In this document: positions 35,273 to 45,839 of the stretch, one piece after another
Layout of the letters: every line of letters starts with the position of its first letter
How positions within the stretch are numbered: the first letter of the stretch is position 1
Origin: Panaeolus papilionaceus
Lineage: Eukaryota > Basidiomycota > Agaricomycetes > Agaricales
DNA: 64,000 nt
Direction of reading: 5' to 3'
NCBI GenBank assembly: GCA_015501605.1
Contig: JADNRZ010000014.1
Location: forward strand, 1,240,001-1,304,000
Made by a program: the position numbers and the translations under genes
Notes under the pieces: generated by a model
What the model was told of the DNA's origin: nothing
Databases searched by the model: none
What the model saw: the letters and a program-made list of their open reading frames with translations, nothing else

Positions 35273-35677
35273 TCAAGAACGATCAAGGCATTCCCAGTTC
35301 AAAATGGTACCTAGTTGAAAGGAATGGGTTAGCACATTCTGGTGACTCAGAGAGTGGTCAAAGGGGGTTGTGGTAGACTCACCACGGCAAGAGGCATAAG
35401 CGTTAACGCCATGGTGACGAACACAGTAAGCGTTCAAATCCATGCCGGATATGTTCACGTTTTCGTTGTTATTGACGCACTGCCAATCATAGCAGCCTGT
35501 GCCAGTGATGATGGTAACGGATACGTCGCCGTATTGCTCTTGGCAAGCTGCCTCGAGGTCGATGATGCTCAGCGGGACTCTCTTTGCGAGAGTGACCTCC
35601 TCCGAGGCAGTAGGACTGGCGAGGCAGGCAGCGGCACTGAGGAGGGCGATGAGAATGGTGGAAGGGTTGAAGATCAT
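35273..35677 (-). CDS. family B small secreted six-cysteine protein 3
   Basis: Two exons, complement(join(35273..35310,35383..35677)), 110 residues. Signal peptide MIFNPSTILIALLSAAACLA, LAKR processing site and six cysteines C-x16-C-x4-C-x17-C-x11-C-x8-C. It is the closest relative of gene 2 (20671-21078), differing mainly in the pro-segment and a few residues, but lies on the opposite strand. Its own upstream region (B-type leader with TACTAAC branch site and 5' UTR intron, TATA near 35805) extends to about 36080 in the plus direction. The whole inverted cassette is embedded between two family A upstream regions. Confidence 0.83.
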   Translation of the reverse strand: MIFNPSTILIALLSAAACLASPTASEEVTLAKRVPLSIIDLEAACQEQYGDVSVTIITGTGCYDWQCVNNNENVNISGMDLNAYCVRHHGVNAYASCRGESTTTPFDHSLSHQNVLTHSFQLGTILNWECLDRS

Positions 35678-36080
35678 CTTGAAACCTGCTGCGAGTGCGA
35701 GTTAGTACTGCTAAAACGAGGTATAAAAGGGGCTTGCTCACTGACTTTGGGAAGTAGGTTAAGCTCAGGGTGAGGACAAGGCGAAGTCTGAAGGGAGTCT
35801 TTTTATAGCCAATTCGCCGCCCACTAAGAGATTGTTGAATAATGTCCAAACATTATCTGGTTTAGAAAAGTGGCGTAAATCATGAGATAACCCGCAGGTG
35901 GAGTAGTCCCCGCCATGTATCGCAGCTCAGTTCGTTCCACTAATTTTATTCCATGCTGCCCCTCGAGCAGCGATAATTTCTCTCTAGTTTGTCTGAACAA
36001 TGCGCTACAACAGTAATATCAGTCTAATGAACAATTATTTGGGATAACATTTCAATACTCTGTGGCATTAAGATTACTCG
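35678..36080 (-). promoter_or_regulatory. leader and promoter of family B gene 3
   Basis: Reverse complement matches the family B leader, including the intron with TACTAACTCGCACTCGCAG, a TATAAAAAG box near 35799, and the TTATCTCATGATTTACGCC and AATTATCGCTGCTCGAGG stretches. Confidence 0.65.
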
Positions 36081-36702
36081 AACAGGAGCGCTGAAGCGAG
36101 GGAGCTTTGTCGAAATTACACTCGGATCGTCGAGTCAGTATTGGGAGGAAATGTATACGTGCATGTCGCCTCCGAAGAATTTATAATTAGGTTGGATAGG
36201 TATTATTAACATGGTATGCAGTTCGCGCTCAGGATAAATTCATTGCAGTGTTGTGCTTGAAGTTTGAGGCTGAAGTTGGTGTGCCAAGTCTTGCCAGTAC
36301 CTATGTAGTTTGAACGATTTTACACACCACACTCAAGCCCTTCGCGGGTCTTCGCTTGATTTTGGCCTAGAATCAATGTCTTTGACAGTAGGCATGCATT
36401 GTGCAAAGCGTGATTTGACTCCCGAGAGAGATGTAATGGCGACCGCGAGGCGAGGTATGAAAACTGGGTCTGAACAAAAACACCTAAAAATCAATTTCCT
36501 TCGCTGACGAAGAACAATTCTCCCGAACGTGGATCAGTCTTTGTATCTCCATCGCCACATAGTAAAGATATATGATCTATTATAATGAAATGACTTTTCT
36601 AGCGCATTTTTCGAACAGAATAGAAAGCACACGTGTTGCGCCTCCACGAAGTGAAGCGAACTACGATTCATGGCGGTGGCTAATCCACTCGTCCAAAATG
36701 AC
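36081..36702 (+). promoter_or_regulatory. shared upstream block, family A gene 5
   Basis: Second family A type upstream region after the inverted cassette, with GACGAAGAACAATTCTCCCG and GGTGGCTAATCCACTCGTCC just before the core promoter. It resembles 34890-35211. Confidence 0.6.
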
Positions 36703-36743
36703 AGGTAGCATGGTCTGTCTCTCCCTAAATATGTATAAAGGCA
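36703..36743 (+). promoter_or_regulatory. family A core promoter, gene 5
   Basis: AGGTAGCATGGTCTGTCTCT, then CCTAAATATGTATAAAGGCA; TATA at 36733, about 98 bases before the ATG. Confidence 0.72.
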
Positions 36744-36830
36744 ACACTTGTACGTCGCTCCACTTCAGACTCAATCTACTCAATCCCACTCAAGCAGCAT
36801 ACCAAATCGCAAACATTCAATTTTGCCGCA

Positions 36831-37243
36831 ATGCAATTCAAGCTCATCTCACTCACCACACTCTGCATCGTTGCTTCGATCGTTATGGCCTCACCTGCGC
36901 TTTCCAGTAACAAGCAAGGCCTGGCCACATGTGGCACCGACGAACCCAAACGTGTCTGCTGTGCGAGCCCAGGTGAAAATGTTAGTCTGTACTGCAGAGA
37001 ATTGGAGAGTGACAACAGTCAAGACGGTGAATGGTATGAAGCCGTACTTTGTTTGGTTGTATGTGTGTTGTTTTAACTCAAGATTTTGTTCAGCCCGCAC
37101 TCGATCATGTGCTGTAAAGTATACGGTGAGTACTCTGAATGTGCTGATGTTGATTTGGATTGCTTATGAGGCTTACATTCGCCCCTTGTACAGATGATTA
37201 TGATGATCGAGCCTTTGAGTGTGTTTTCCCAGCTGAGAACTGA
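36831..37243 (+). CDS. family A small secreted eight-cysteine protein 5 (hydrophobin-like spacing)
   Basis: Three exons, join(36831..37033,37094..37125,37194..37243), 94 residues. Signal peptide MQFKLISLTTLCIVASIVMA, then C-x8-CC-x10-C-x12-C-x5-CC-x12-C. Splicing at GTATGA makes DGECPHSIMCC, and the third exon ends FECVFPAEN, almost identical to gene 2. The same 203 + 32 + 50 base exon pattern as genes 2 and 4 supports the model. The mature chain is acidic; function unknown. Confidence 0.78.
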
Positions 37244-37760
37244 AGAGAAGGAGAGCGCATCCGCGAAACTAGGAGATGTAATTCTAAATGATACAACGGT
37301 GTTGGTATTCTGTCAGTGTAGTATTGCCTCTGTAAACAATTTTGCGAGATTTGGAGATGAGAGATGAAGGACAGCGTAACACCCTTACACGAGTGACAAT
37401 ATAAGGGCGTAAATAGCGCGGATATGATGAGAGACAGACTTAGCGATACTGCATACATCGCAGCCCTCATCAATTTATTATGCTGCGAACTAGACAACGG
37501 GATTCCCAGTCATTCGGAGGCGCAACCAGGGCGGTGTCTTGGTTTCGTGCCAACCATAGGTGCACAGCTACGGGTGTGTTGGTTCCGCACGTGCTGAGTC
37601 TAACCTCCATGCCTGCATTTGGAATTTTGAACCCTGTTCAAATGCGCCCTAATGGCTTTGATCGTTTCCGGCTCTAGTTCACCATTGCACGGCCCATGTG
37701 TCACCGCCCAAGACACCACGAACGCGCTTGGAGACGAGGGCGGCGAGTACGAATCTGGAG
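37244..37760. other. 3' flank of family A gene 5
   Basis: Follows the same flank pattern as after genes 2 and 4 (TTGCGAGATTTGGAGATGAG, GTTCCGCACGTGCTGAGTC) without the MITE. No gene seen. Confidence 0.5.
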
Positions 37761-38160
37761 AGCCCACGAGAGGAAGGAGGGAGAGAGGGAGAGGTACGTT
37801 GAGAAGCCCATGATGAGTTATGTTTTGTTAATGGTATTTCTTCTTTCTTATTGATTCATTTTTCGCCCTCTCTCACTCTCTAATTGGCGAAATTGTCTGT
37901 TTTACGAAATTTATTCTCTCTTATTTTACCAGTCGCGTCGACCGAAGAAATTTATCACAATTCAATGTGGAATCACGCTGAGACTAGACTGCGGTCGCCT
38001 CCACCGACCTCACTTCTCCCCATCGATCACCCGGAATACTCCCTAGCTACCCACACCTAAGCTACTATTCCCTCAAGCCCGAACGCGTGCAGCGGCCAAG
38101 CGAAATGAGGCGCCGAAGAAGAAGGATAGAAAGTTGATGTTTATGGGCATCAGCGATGAT
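37761..38160 (+). pseudogene. gene X remnant 4
   Basis: Spans the end of exon 1 (GAAGCCCATGATGAGTTATG), the intron position, and the first half of exon 2: CAATGTGGAATCACGCTGAG, CTCCCCATCGATCACCCGGA, GCGCCGAAGAAGAAGGATAG. Stops and indels break the frame. Near-identical to remnant 1 in its first 60 bases. Confidence 0.7.
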
Positions 38161-39260
38161 GAGCTCGGCCTTGACCGTTTTTCTCTCTCTCGTCCTTTTT
38201 AGCTCATCTTATTTTCTTTGCTTTTAATTCACAGCCCGGTGTCCCCATCGCTAAACGTTGTCTTTGGTTATCGTTCTACATTAGGGATGACAGTGGTCGC
38301 CATGCATATGACGCGTCAAACCACCTATTCATCGTCCCTCTGACGCGTCTTTTCTTCCTGTAAGCACGTCCTGTTGCATTGTTTCATTTCTACTCTCACC
38401 TCACCCCCTCAAGCTCCAGGAACTCGCCTATCCTCTTTTGTCTTCATATGTCAACTTATCGCGGTTCAAATATTTCTTTGTTTATTTTCCAACACCATGA
38501 TACATACATCGTTTCTAGTCTACTACTCTTCTTGTGCAATTTTACTATTCTTTTCCTAGCATTCTCTTTTTTCTTGTCATATTGTACGTGCCCTTTTTCT
38601 ATCACTCTCATTCTCCTCCGCGCCTCCTCATCCTACCAACTTTTCTTTCTGATCGATTTGTCGAATTCCACCTGTGGCGATGTTCCAGGTCGATATATAG
38701 GTGCAATTCCATTTCTTTCTTTATTTTTCTCTTCATTCTGTTTTCTTTCTCGTTCTGCGCAGCAAAAACGACCGATCCCCCTTCCCCTGCCCCTCCTTTC
38801 TTTCTTTTGCTTTTTCTTTTCTTTCAATCGTTGGTGAGGCGGTCACCAGTAAACCCCTATTTTTCAATTTATCATCTTTCCTCTTCGCATTAATTCGTTT
38901 TCGTCGTTGCTGTTTCCCATTTCATGTTCTTGTTGACCCCTTTCCCATTTCTTCGGTTCGTCTTTTGTCATCGCTTCGTGCCCATGGGGTGGCCTGTGCA
39001 CCTTCGAATTTTGCTCAGTTCGTTCGAATCACCTTTCCCGCTCATACTTCGTCCCCCCAAGCTCTCATTGACCCCGCGGACTCGTCTCTGCGTGTTGATG
39101 TTTCCTCTTCTCATCCTCTCCTCTCTCATCCACCACTCACACACCTCATCTCCCCACCAGCTCATTATCGTTTGTGATACCTCTTGCTGTACTTCATCCA
39201 CTGTAAAACCATAGAGGGCGGGAAAACTGACTGGTAGGGTTTCGAGGCTGGAAATTATGA
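38161..39260. repeat. gene X 3'-flank copy and unit-specific sequence, unit 5
   Basis: CTTTGGTTATCGTTCTACAT near 38264, the GATTTGTCGAATTCCACCTG core at 38653, then the TTTTGCTCAGTTCGTTCGAA stretch near 39010 that also occurs at 24.47 and 30.45 kb. No gene. Confidence 0.6.
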
Positions 39261-40270
39261 CTCGTAGAGTCAAGAATTACGTGGCCAGGGAATTGGGGTG
39301 GGATTAGCTAAGGGAATAACCCGCCCAGTAGGTGGAAAGTTATCTTAGTTAAACATGAGGGCGGGTTTATGGTACAAAACCTGGCCACGGGGCGTCAATT
39401 CTGCCCTCGAAATTTCTCCAAATTCACACTGCGTTGACTTGGAAATATTTCTAAGTCAAATGTTACAACATATAGCATGTGACTTATGGTTCAGCGCTAT
39501 TTATGGCAACTTCGACGAACGTTTCTCTGTCATTCACCACCACCATCCCGACACTTCAACTTCAATGTAGTTAACCGCTCCTGTCCGGCTGGTCACTTGT
39601 CAGTCCATTGTCCATCTATTCACTTGTAAGTCTTCATTCAAGTCCTCATATACACAACTCTCATAATCCATTCAATGCTTTTCAAGTTTCAGACTCCTTT
39701 TTCAGGCCAAAGCGGGGGATCTAATTCAATGCAGGGTGTCCATATGGTTTAGAGCTAGTATAGGCTCTGCAGTAAGTCCTTGATTCTCTGTGCCAATTGT
39801 ACCCTTTCTCAACGCACCATCACAGTATCCTCATATCCCATTTCCCCCACTTGGTATGTCATGCTTTTATATTTTATGTGTAAACTACAATCAGTACATA
39901 CATACATATATCACTTATGGTTATACCGGCCACTTGATGTGGTGATTAATATATTCAATTATAATTCCTATTGATGTGTGATGTAAGGATGAATCCCCCC
40001 CCTGCCCTACAAAGCCAAAATATCCATGGGGTCGGAAATTTATGCGGTAGGAAATTCTGCTCTTACAGGTTGCTTATGGGGCTGCGATTGTTCAATTTGT
40101 GGTCATATAACCCGACCTTGCGTATAGGCAGGGGAGTGAATACCTGGCTTTGCTGAAATAGCGGAATTTATGACGCCTAGGCACGGGTTTCCCTCCCCCT
40201 CTTCGAGCATAACTAGTCTTAAATACACGGCTCCTTCAGAGTCGGGTTTTCTGGCACCAGTGGTCTCACA
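39261..40270. other. no gene recognised
   Basis: No coding region and no clear match to the other units; probably sequence inserted into or unique to unit 5. Confidence 0.35.
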
Positions 40271-40470
40271 GTGATCTTTCACCCACCTCTCCACAACAAC
40301 CACAACCACAACCACAACCACAACAATATTCCGCCCACATACAGTATATGCTCATTATCTCTCTGTCTCCACATCCACAGATCACAGCTCTGCAATCTGA
40401 TATTTCACAAGCTTGAAGTATCGATATATGCAGCCCATTTTTCGCTTTCTACTACACAGCCTTACCGTGT
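40271..40470. repeat. gene X 3'-flank tail with CAA/CCA microsatellite
   Basis: A CACCTCTCCACAAC start is followed by an imperfect AACCAC repeat (about 40288-40324), then GATATTTCACAAGCTTGAAG near 40400, matching the end of the gene X 3' flank and the copy near 22.2 kb. Confidence 0.6.
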
Positions 40471-40539
40471 GATCAAATCGAATGGGTGAGGTGGTGTTTT
40501 CTGGGTCAATATGAGGACGTCATCTACCCACTGACCCTT

Positions 40540-40760
40540 GTATCCCGCAGACAGTACCAGCACCAACGGCCAACATTCCTTCTACAAACACGTCCACCAA
40601 GGAGCAAAACGCGTCTCCGCAGACATCATTGCACCTGCAGCCACACACACGATCTCATCTCCATCTCTTTACGCCATGCTCATCCCGAAGCTGAGATTAA
40701 GGCGGAGGAAAGGGAAGATGCGCGCGAGCGCATATATGTATGATGGGATTACAGCTAAGT
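40540..40760 (+). pseudogene. isomerase exon 5 remnant, unit 5
   Basis: CCAGCACCAACGGCCAACAT, CACGTCCACCAAGGAGCAAA and CATTGCACCTGCAGCCACAC follow isomerase exon 5 (the [24 protein letters not shown] region) for about 120 bases; deletions then bring it to GAGATTAAGGCGGAG. The following short frame (CSGCERNDVPCRW) looks coding but is too short to name. Confidence 0.7.
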
Positions 40761-40939
40761 GCTCTGGATGTGAGAGGAACGACGTTCCTTGCCGGTGGAT
40801 TGCTTCTATTATTCGGGTTGATAAGAGAACTGAGATGCGGAGATCGTGGCTGGGGCTGTTGGGTCGGAAGGTAAGACCTATGTAACAGAGTAATGATGAG
40901 AAGGACATGATAATATATAAAACATGTAGAAATTTGATT

Positions 40940-43658
40940 TCAGATGCGAAATGTAAAAGCTATCAGGACAGGTGTACCGATAATGAAGAAAACGATAATA
41001 GCACGCATTGCTCGTGTGTCCAAGATGGCCGCTACTTGACCACGGAGAACCTTGATGATCATCTGAACAATTGTATAATCCCACGACGACTCCCACTCAG
41101 CGCTGAACGAGCGATGTCTGAAGCAAAATTTGCCTTCGAAGGAATACATGGACCCCACACGTTTGTCGTACTATAGACACAAATGTGTTCAACCTCCAGT
41201 CCAAATACGCAGAAATAGAAACTTACCACTTCCCACATTTCGTCAACACCATGTATCTCATCACGAAGATAAGTAAAAATCCTCCATCTTAGATCGTTGA
41301 TCCATAAAAGTGTCGTCCAGTTTTGAAGATACTCCGTGAAATCATCCCAATGGTCCCACAACCTACGGTGACAATGATTGCCTACACATGTGGCATCGGA
41401 ACATCGCCGCTGTCGGCGCTATTGCACGTCAATAGTTTGATCACGCGCATGTACTGAGGACCCGGCAGAGAACTCACCTTTTCATATGCAACCAGCAGAT
41501 CCAAGTCGACCGTCTCTTGTTTCCTCAATGCTTGACTCAGGCGCGGATCATATGCGGCTTTGCTCAGGATTCTTCGTATGGGAAAGCAGTTGTGTAGTCG
41601 AGGGGGCACCTGATCATTGATACATCCAAGAGCCATCGACGCATAGTCTCGTGGGGTAAGGGTTTGGATTTTCATCCAAGGGTATCGATGTAGATAAAAG
41701 TGCGCGAGGTACGTATTCCGCCAATAGTGTTTGTGTGCGTCACGTAGGATGTAGTGATGTTGCAGTGGTGAACGGGTAGGATGGCTCCGCAGCTGAATTA
41801 CGTCACAAATTTTGCGGTAGCATGAAGCGCGAATCTTGTCGCAGGCCTTTATTTCGGAATTCATTAACGGTGATATGTATCGAGCCCAGATGAAACTACT
41901 TACTGGGTAGGATAAAGCATGACAGACGAAGTCAAGAAATATGTCGGCCTCTTTATCAGGCAGCGGAATCGCAAGGTTGATGTCGAGTTTTTCGAGGTCT
42001 TCAATAAGAGGGTGGTTATACAGGTCGTTGACGTCATCGGAATGCTTCCTGAAGCTAAACATCTCTGCAACGATGTCGAGGGCGTAGTGTAGATTTGCCA
42101 CTAAGGGGGGTGACGCTTAATTAGCACGCATAAAGAAAGCACATTTCAGTCTATAGGTACCTTGAATGAGCATCGACGGTAGTAGCTGGAGAAATCTGCG
42201 ACCGTATAAAACGGAATAGTGTGCCTCATCAATGTGAAACCTTCCAGAGCGCTCCTTATTGCGTAGAAACTCTGAAAGTGTCGCGTGAAGAAGATAGACC
42301 TCCGAATCCGCTACCTTAACCACGGATAAAAGTTGTCTGAGGTATAGGTTTGTATCTGCGGCCGTCCATCCCCAGAAGTGACTGATGTGCACGACGTAGT
42401 TATACTGAATGTCGGGTAACTGCTCTCGTATCGTAGAGACGAGGGCGCTCTGGAGGCCTTCGAAGTGGAAGATACGCGGGCTGAGGATAAGCAAGGCCTT
42501 CTCTAGATGCTCAGCAGGAACGCCGGAAAATATTAAATTGTACATATCGTCGAGTGGGGAAAGAGGATGCGTTTCTCCATTCAAAGGTGTACGTCCCATG
42601 ACATTAGCCAGACGCTGGATAGGGTCGTGATCAGGTGAAGCGACGTAGAGAATAACAATGGAGGGAAAGATGAACGATCGCGAGGATTGACGAGAAAGAA
42701 GGAGTTTATCCCCTGTTCGGGGCCATCCCGGTTTGATCTTGCGTTGGATCCTGATCGTCTCAAACGAGGTTTGAAGGTAGAGTCGGATATCGTTATCGGC
42801 ATCTTGTTGATTCTCGAGGTCGAGTATCTTTATGCCTTCGAAATCTGCTTCAGATGTCAACTGGACGAGATGGTACTCCGGACGTGAGGTAAAAATGATG
42901 CATAGGGGAGGTCTACGGCGAACGAGGATGGAAGTGAAGGCATGTAGAATCTGAGACTGGGACAATGTCCCTTGACACTCGTCGAGACCATCGATAATGA
43001 TAAGTTTTGGTTCGTTCCATTTTTCTTTGGTTGGTTGAGCGTCGAAAATCTCAAGAAGGGGGTCAACAATGAGCAATTCGAACTGCGCTTCAAGGTTGAG
43101 ACGCATAAAGCCTGGATGGCGAGCTACCACACCGTCCAATTTACTCTGAAGCTCGGGAATAGCTGTACAGATCTGGTAAGCGATGGTTGCAACGAGATGA
43201 GACTTGTCACCGTGTTGAGGATGACCGCGTTTGAAGAAGAAATTGGCAGCGAGCTGGTTCTGGCGGTGACATTCTCTCGCAAGTGTCCGCGCGATAGTTG
43301 ATTTACCCGCTCCTGCAGGACCTCGAATCCAGAGAATCATGTATCCTTCGAACAGCCTGGAGCCAACCCAGATTTTGAGGTTGAGCAGAAGTGAGTTACG
43401 CGTGAGTGGGTGACAGACAGGTTCCCCATATCGCTCTTCAGAGTCGTATGATGCGCCAGCCGCACAGATCTCAGCGAGCAATTGAATGCCTGCCGGTGGG
43501 TCGATGGTTATTAGTATTCCATTCTGGAGTGTACAAGGCGTACCGCGTTTTGAGGCAAGCTGAACATGATTGACCTGCGTTACTGTGGGGTTGTTGATGA
43601 TACTGCGTCCTTCAATGATAGAAAACCCTGGGAATGCTGAACTTTTTAACATTGCCAT
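40940..43658 (-). CDS. NACHT-domain NTPase (NLR-like), ~847 residues
   Basis: Four exons, complement(join(40940..41170,41227..41418,41478..42100,42161..43658)). A P-loop GPAGAGKST (residues 113-121) and a Walker B LIIIDGLDE (219-227) mark a NACHT ATPase preceded by an AAGASYDSEERYGEPVCHP motif typical of mushroom NACHT proteins; a TSRPEY sensor segment follows. The helical C-terminal half ends near a hydrophobic segment (IIVFFIIGTPVLIAF) that could be a membrane anchor. The third exon is only in frame if the acceptor GCAATAG at 41419 is used, giving CSDATCVGNHCHRRLWDHW. An extra 5' exon starting at ATG 43794 (8 codons, donor GTTAGT) would extend the N-terminus in frame, so the start is uncertain. 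In fungi such proteins are implicated in non-self recognition and cell death; that role is inferred here. No WD40 or ankyrin repeats are seen. Confidence 0.88.
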
Positions 43659-43794
43659 GTCTGTTGGATCGCCCTAGAGGGTTGAATATTATTATCGGTC
43701 GTCGACTTGAAAGAACTGGCTGATAGGAGGCAAGGACGTATTCAGAGGTGCGTATTCGGGGATCACTAACCGTGTGAATGGGATGTTTGCCCAT

Positions 43795-44760
43795 CCAAGT
43801 ATTCGATGACAATTGGGAGGATACTTATACCCCACTCTGATGCTGTGTACAGTTGAAATCAGCTGTTATGCCTTTCCGAAACTGTTTATATGGAGGCGGA
43901 ACAGTTTTGAAAATCGCGAGACCTTTCCCATGTCGTTCATTAGACAGCTGCTTGTTACATTGCTGAAACCAGTGCAATGATCCCAGAAATAACTGGAATC
44001 CTTCATAATGATAGAAGAAGAGTCATATATTGACAGAAGTACAAATAGTATCTCCGAGAATACTCAAATCAGACAAGAATAAACTTTCAAGGTAGTGCTA
44101 AGCTGGGCTCACCTAAGTTTTTTCCAGCCGACTGAGAGCTCTCCTTCACACAATGTCCTACATGTATAGAGCACGCAACCCAAGAATGAGTTTTATAAGG
44201 AATAGAGACACAACAACATTGAAAGGCTGTGGTCTCTGTCTGACACAACTATGGCGAAGGCGGAAGAGGGAAGTTGGAAGCACCAATTTTCAACACGGGT
44301 CACATCACGGCTCGCGTCACGCGTCACCTGTCACTGATGCGGAGTACAGGCAACCGGGCTCTGTTCTCCCGACGCGTTGGGGAGATCGAGAAATTCAGCT
44401 GCGGCGCTGGAAGCAGTTCAAGACCTAAGATAAGGTCAGAAGAGCGAAATGAGTTGAAATAATCTTGTGGACATAGTTGATTGAGTCAGATTTACCTACG
44501 ACGGAGAGTTTCATTCATCTATAGATACAGCAAAGAAGCACTTGACCTGGTGTGCCACTGGAAAGAATAGCGATTGTATGCGAAAAAAATATTTAGCCCC
44601 GAGCTGAAGTGTTACCACTCCCTTACTTCCTCATGTATCAGTCAGTTTGTCAGAGGGAAAGGGACGAATATCGGTCGATGATTCAAGTAACACGCATTGA
44701 TTGATTGCAAACATTCCCACTCTGCTCGAAGGCATTGCAAACAATCTATGCTACAAACTC
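43795..44760. other. intergenic between NACHT gene and metallopeptidase
   Basis: Contains the NACHT gene promoter (minus strand). A plus-strand open frame near 44153-44428 has no recognisable features and is not called. Confidence 0.4.
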
Positions 44761-45839
44761 TCATGTCGCACTTGAATTTGAGCGCGGCGTGCCCCCAGGT
44801 GATGGTGACCTCCTTGGCGATCCGGCCTTTTGCGTGCCCTTTCGTGCCAAAGGCCGAATAACAGCGTCATGTTGATGGTCTGACTTATGGTTGCGACCGA
44901 TTGTGGTCATACGGAAAGCGTGCGCCCGAAATATCTCATTGGCGATCTCTTTGTGTGTATGAAGATGCTCGATCCTACCAGCCAGTATGGCGGCGACGGC
45001 ATATGCATCGGCGTTATAACGGGTGACGTGAGGAGCTGTACTTGTCAATTTGTGAAAATCTTCATGCTCATCTGTAAAATATGAATTACGTGTCATGAAG
45101 AACAGAGGGACAATAGCACTGACATCCACTCCAAACAGCAGGTCCTTTATAATTGGGATAGTTGGGCCCAAAGGTTTGTTTGTGCGGTGCAGATTGTTCG
45201 AACCAATCATAGAGTCTCAGAAGAACATGACCAGCCTCGTGTATGACGACGCCAGCTTGATCATCGCCCTTGAGGTTACCCTTGTGGAAATTTTCTGTGA
45301 ATGTTATCATCCACGGCTCGCCGTAGACCTCAACGTACGCATAGACGCCTTTGTTCCCCTCGTTCTCCTCCTCGATGACATCGTATATGGTGACGTAGCT
45401 CTGGAGATCTGCAAGGGTGTTGATATTCTGAACGATGATGGGGATGTCTGCAGGTGGAACGTTTCCGAAACAATATTGAAGGAGGATTCTTCGGTGTATG
45501 TTGTCGGTGCTGAATATTCGTTTCAGTATCTGAAGCAAGTGCTGGGCTGGGATGTTTATCAAGTTGTAAATGCGGTGTTGTTGTTAAGACGGGAACAGGG
45601 ATCAGTACCCCTTAAGAACGCGGTCTTCAGCGTGGCATAGTCTGGTTCCATTTTAAGGTATTTTTCCGTGGTGGGGTCAACGGCCAAAGGCATGGGTCTA
45701 CACAGCACATCTACACACAACCGCACAGCTGTGTTAGAGGGCTCAATAGTAGAGGAGAGGGGACATGCTTACTTGCCATGTAAAACGCCAAGAGAGTCAT
45801 GTAAATAAGTGAAGAGAGTATCTTAAGGCAGCGAACCAT
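44761..45839 (-). CDS. secreted HExxH metallopeptidase, M35-like, 298 residues
   Basis: Four exons, complement(join(44761..45071,45130..45546,45609..45710,45773..45839)), phases 1, 1 and 1, no internal stop. An N-terminal hydrophobic signal (MVRCLKILSSLIYMTLLAF) leads to a domain with the zinc motif HEAGH at residues 159-163 and a following Asp (LYDWFEQ), the arrangement expected for aspzincin-type or lysine-specific metallo-endopeptidases. The later RYNADAYAVAAIL segment matches the conserved NADSY-like motif after the active site in fungal members. The C-terminus is a basic, Ser/Pro-rich tail. It probably cleaves extracellular protein. The spacing from HExxH to Asp is shorter than in classical deuterolysins, so the exact subfamily is uncertain. 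Confidence 0.78.

Noticed and set aside
40744..40880. Cys-rich segment CSGCERNDVPCRW as a zinc-finger gene
   Set aside because: Only a short frame directly after an isomerase remnant; no start, splice partners or remainder of a domain.
41382..41477. Read-through end of the NACHT exon to a stop near 41382
   Set aside because: A good GTGAGT donor and an in-frame downstream exon with a conserved Cys/Trp-rich segment show that this is intronic.
45086..45640. Plus-strand 181-codon frame opposite the metallopeptidase
   Set aside because: Antisense shadow; the zinc motif, signal peptide and consistent splice phases are on the minus strand.
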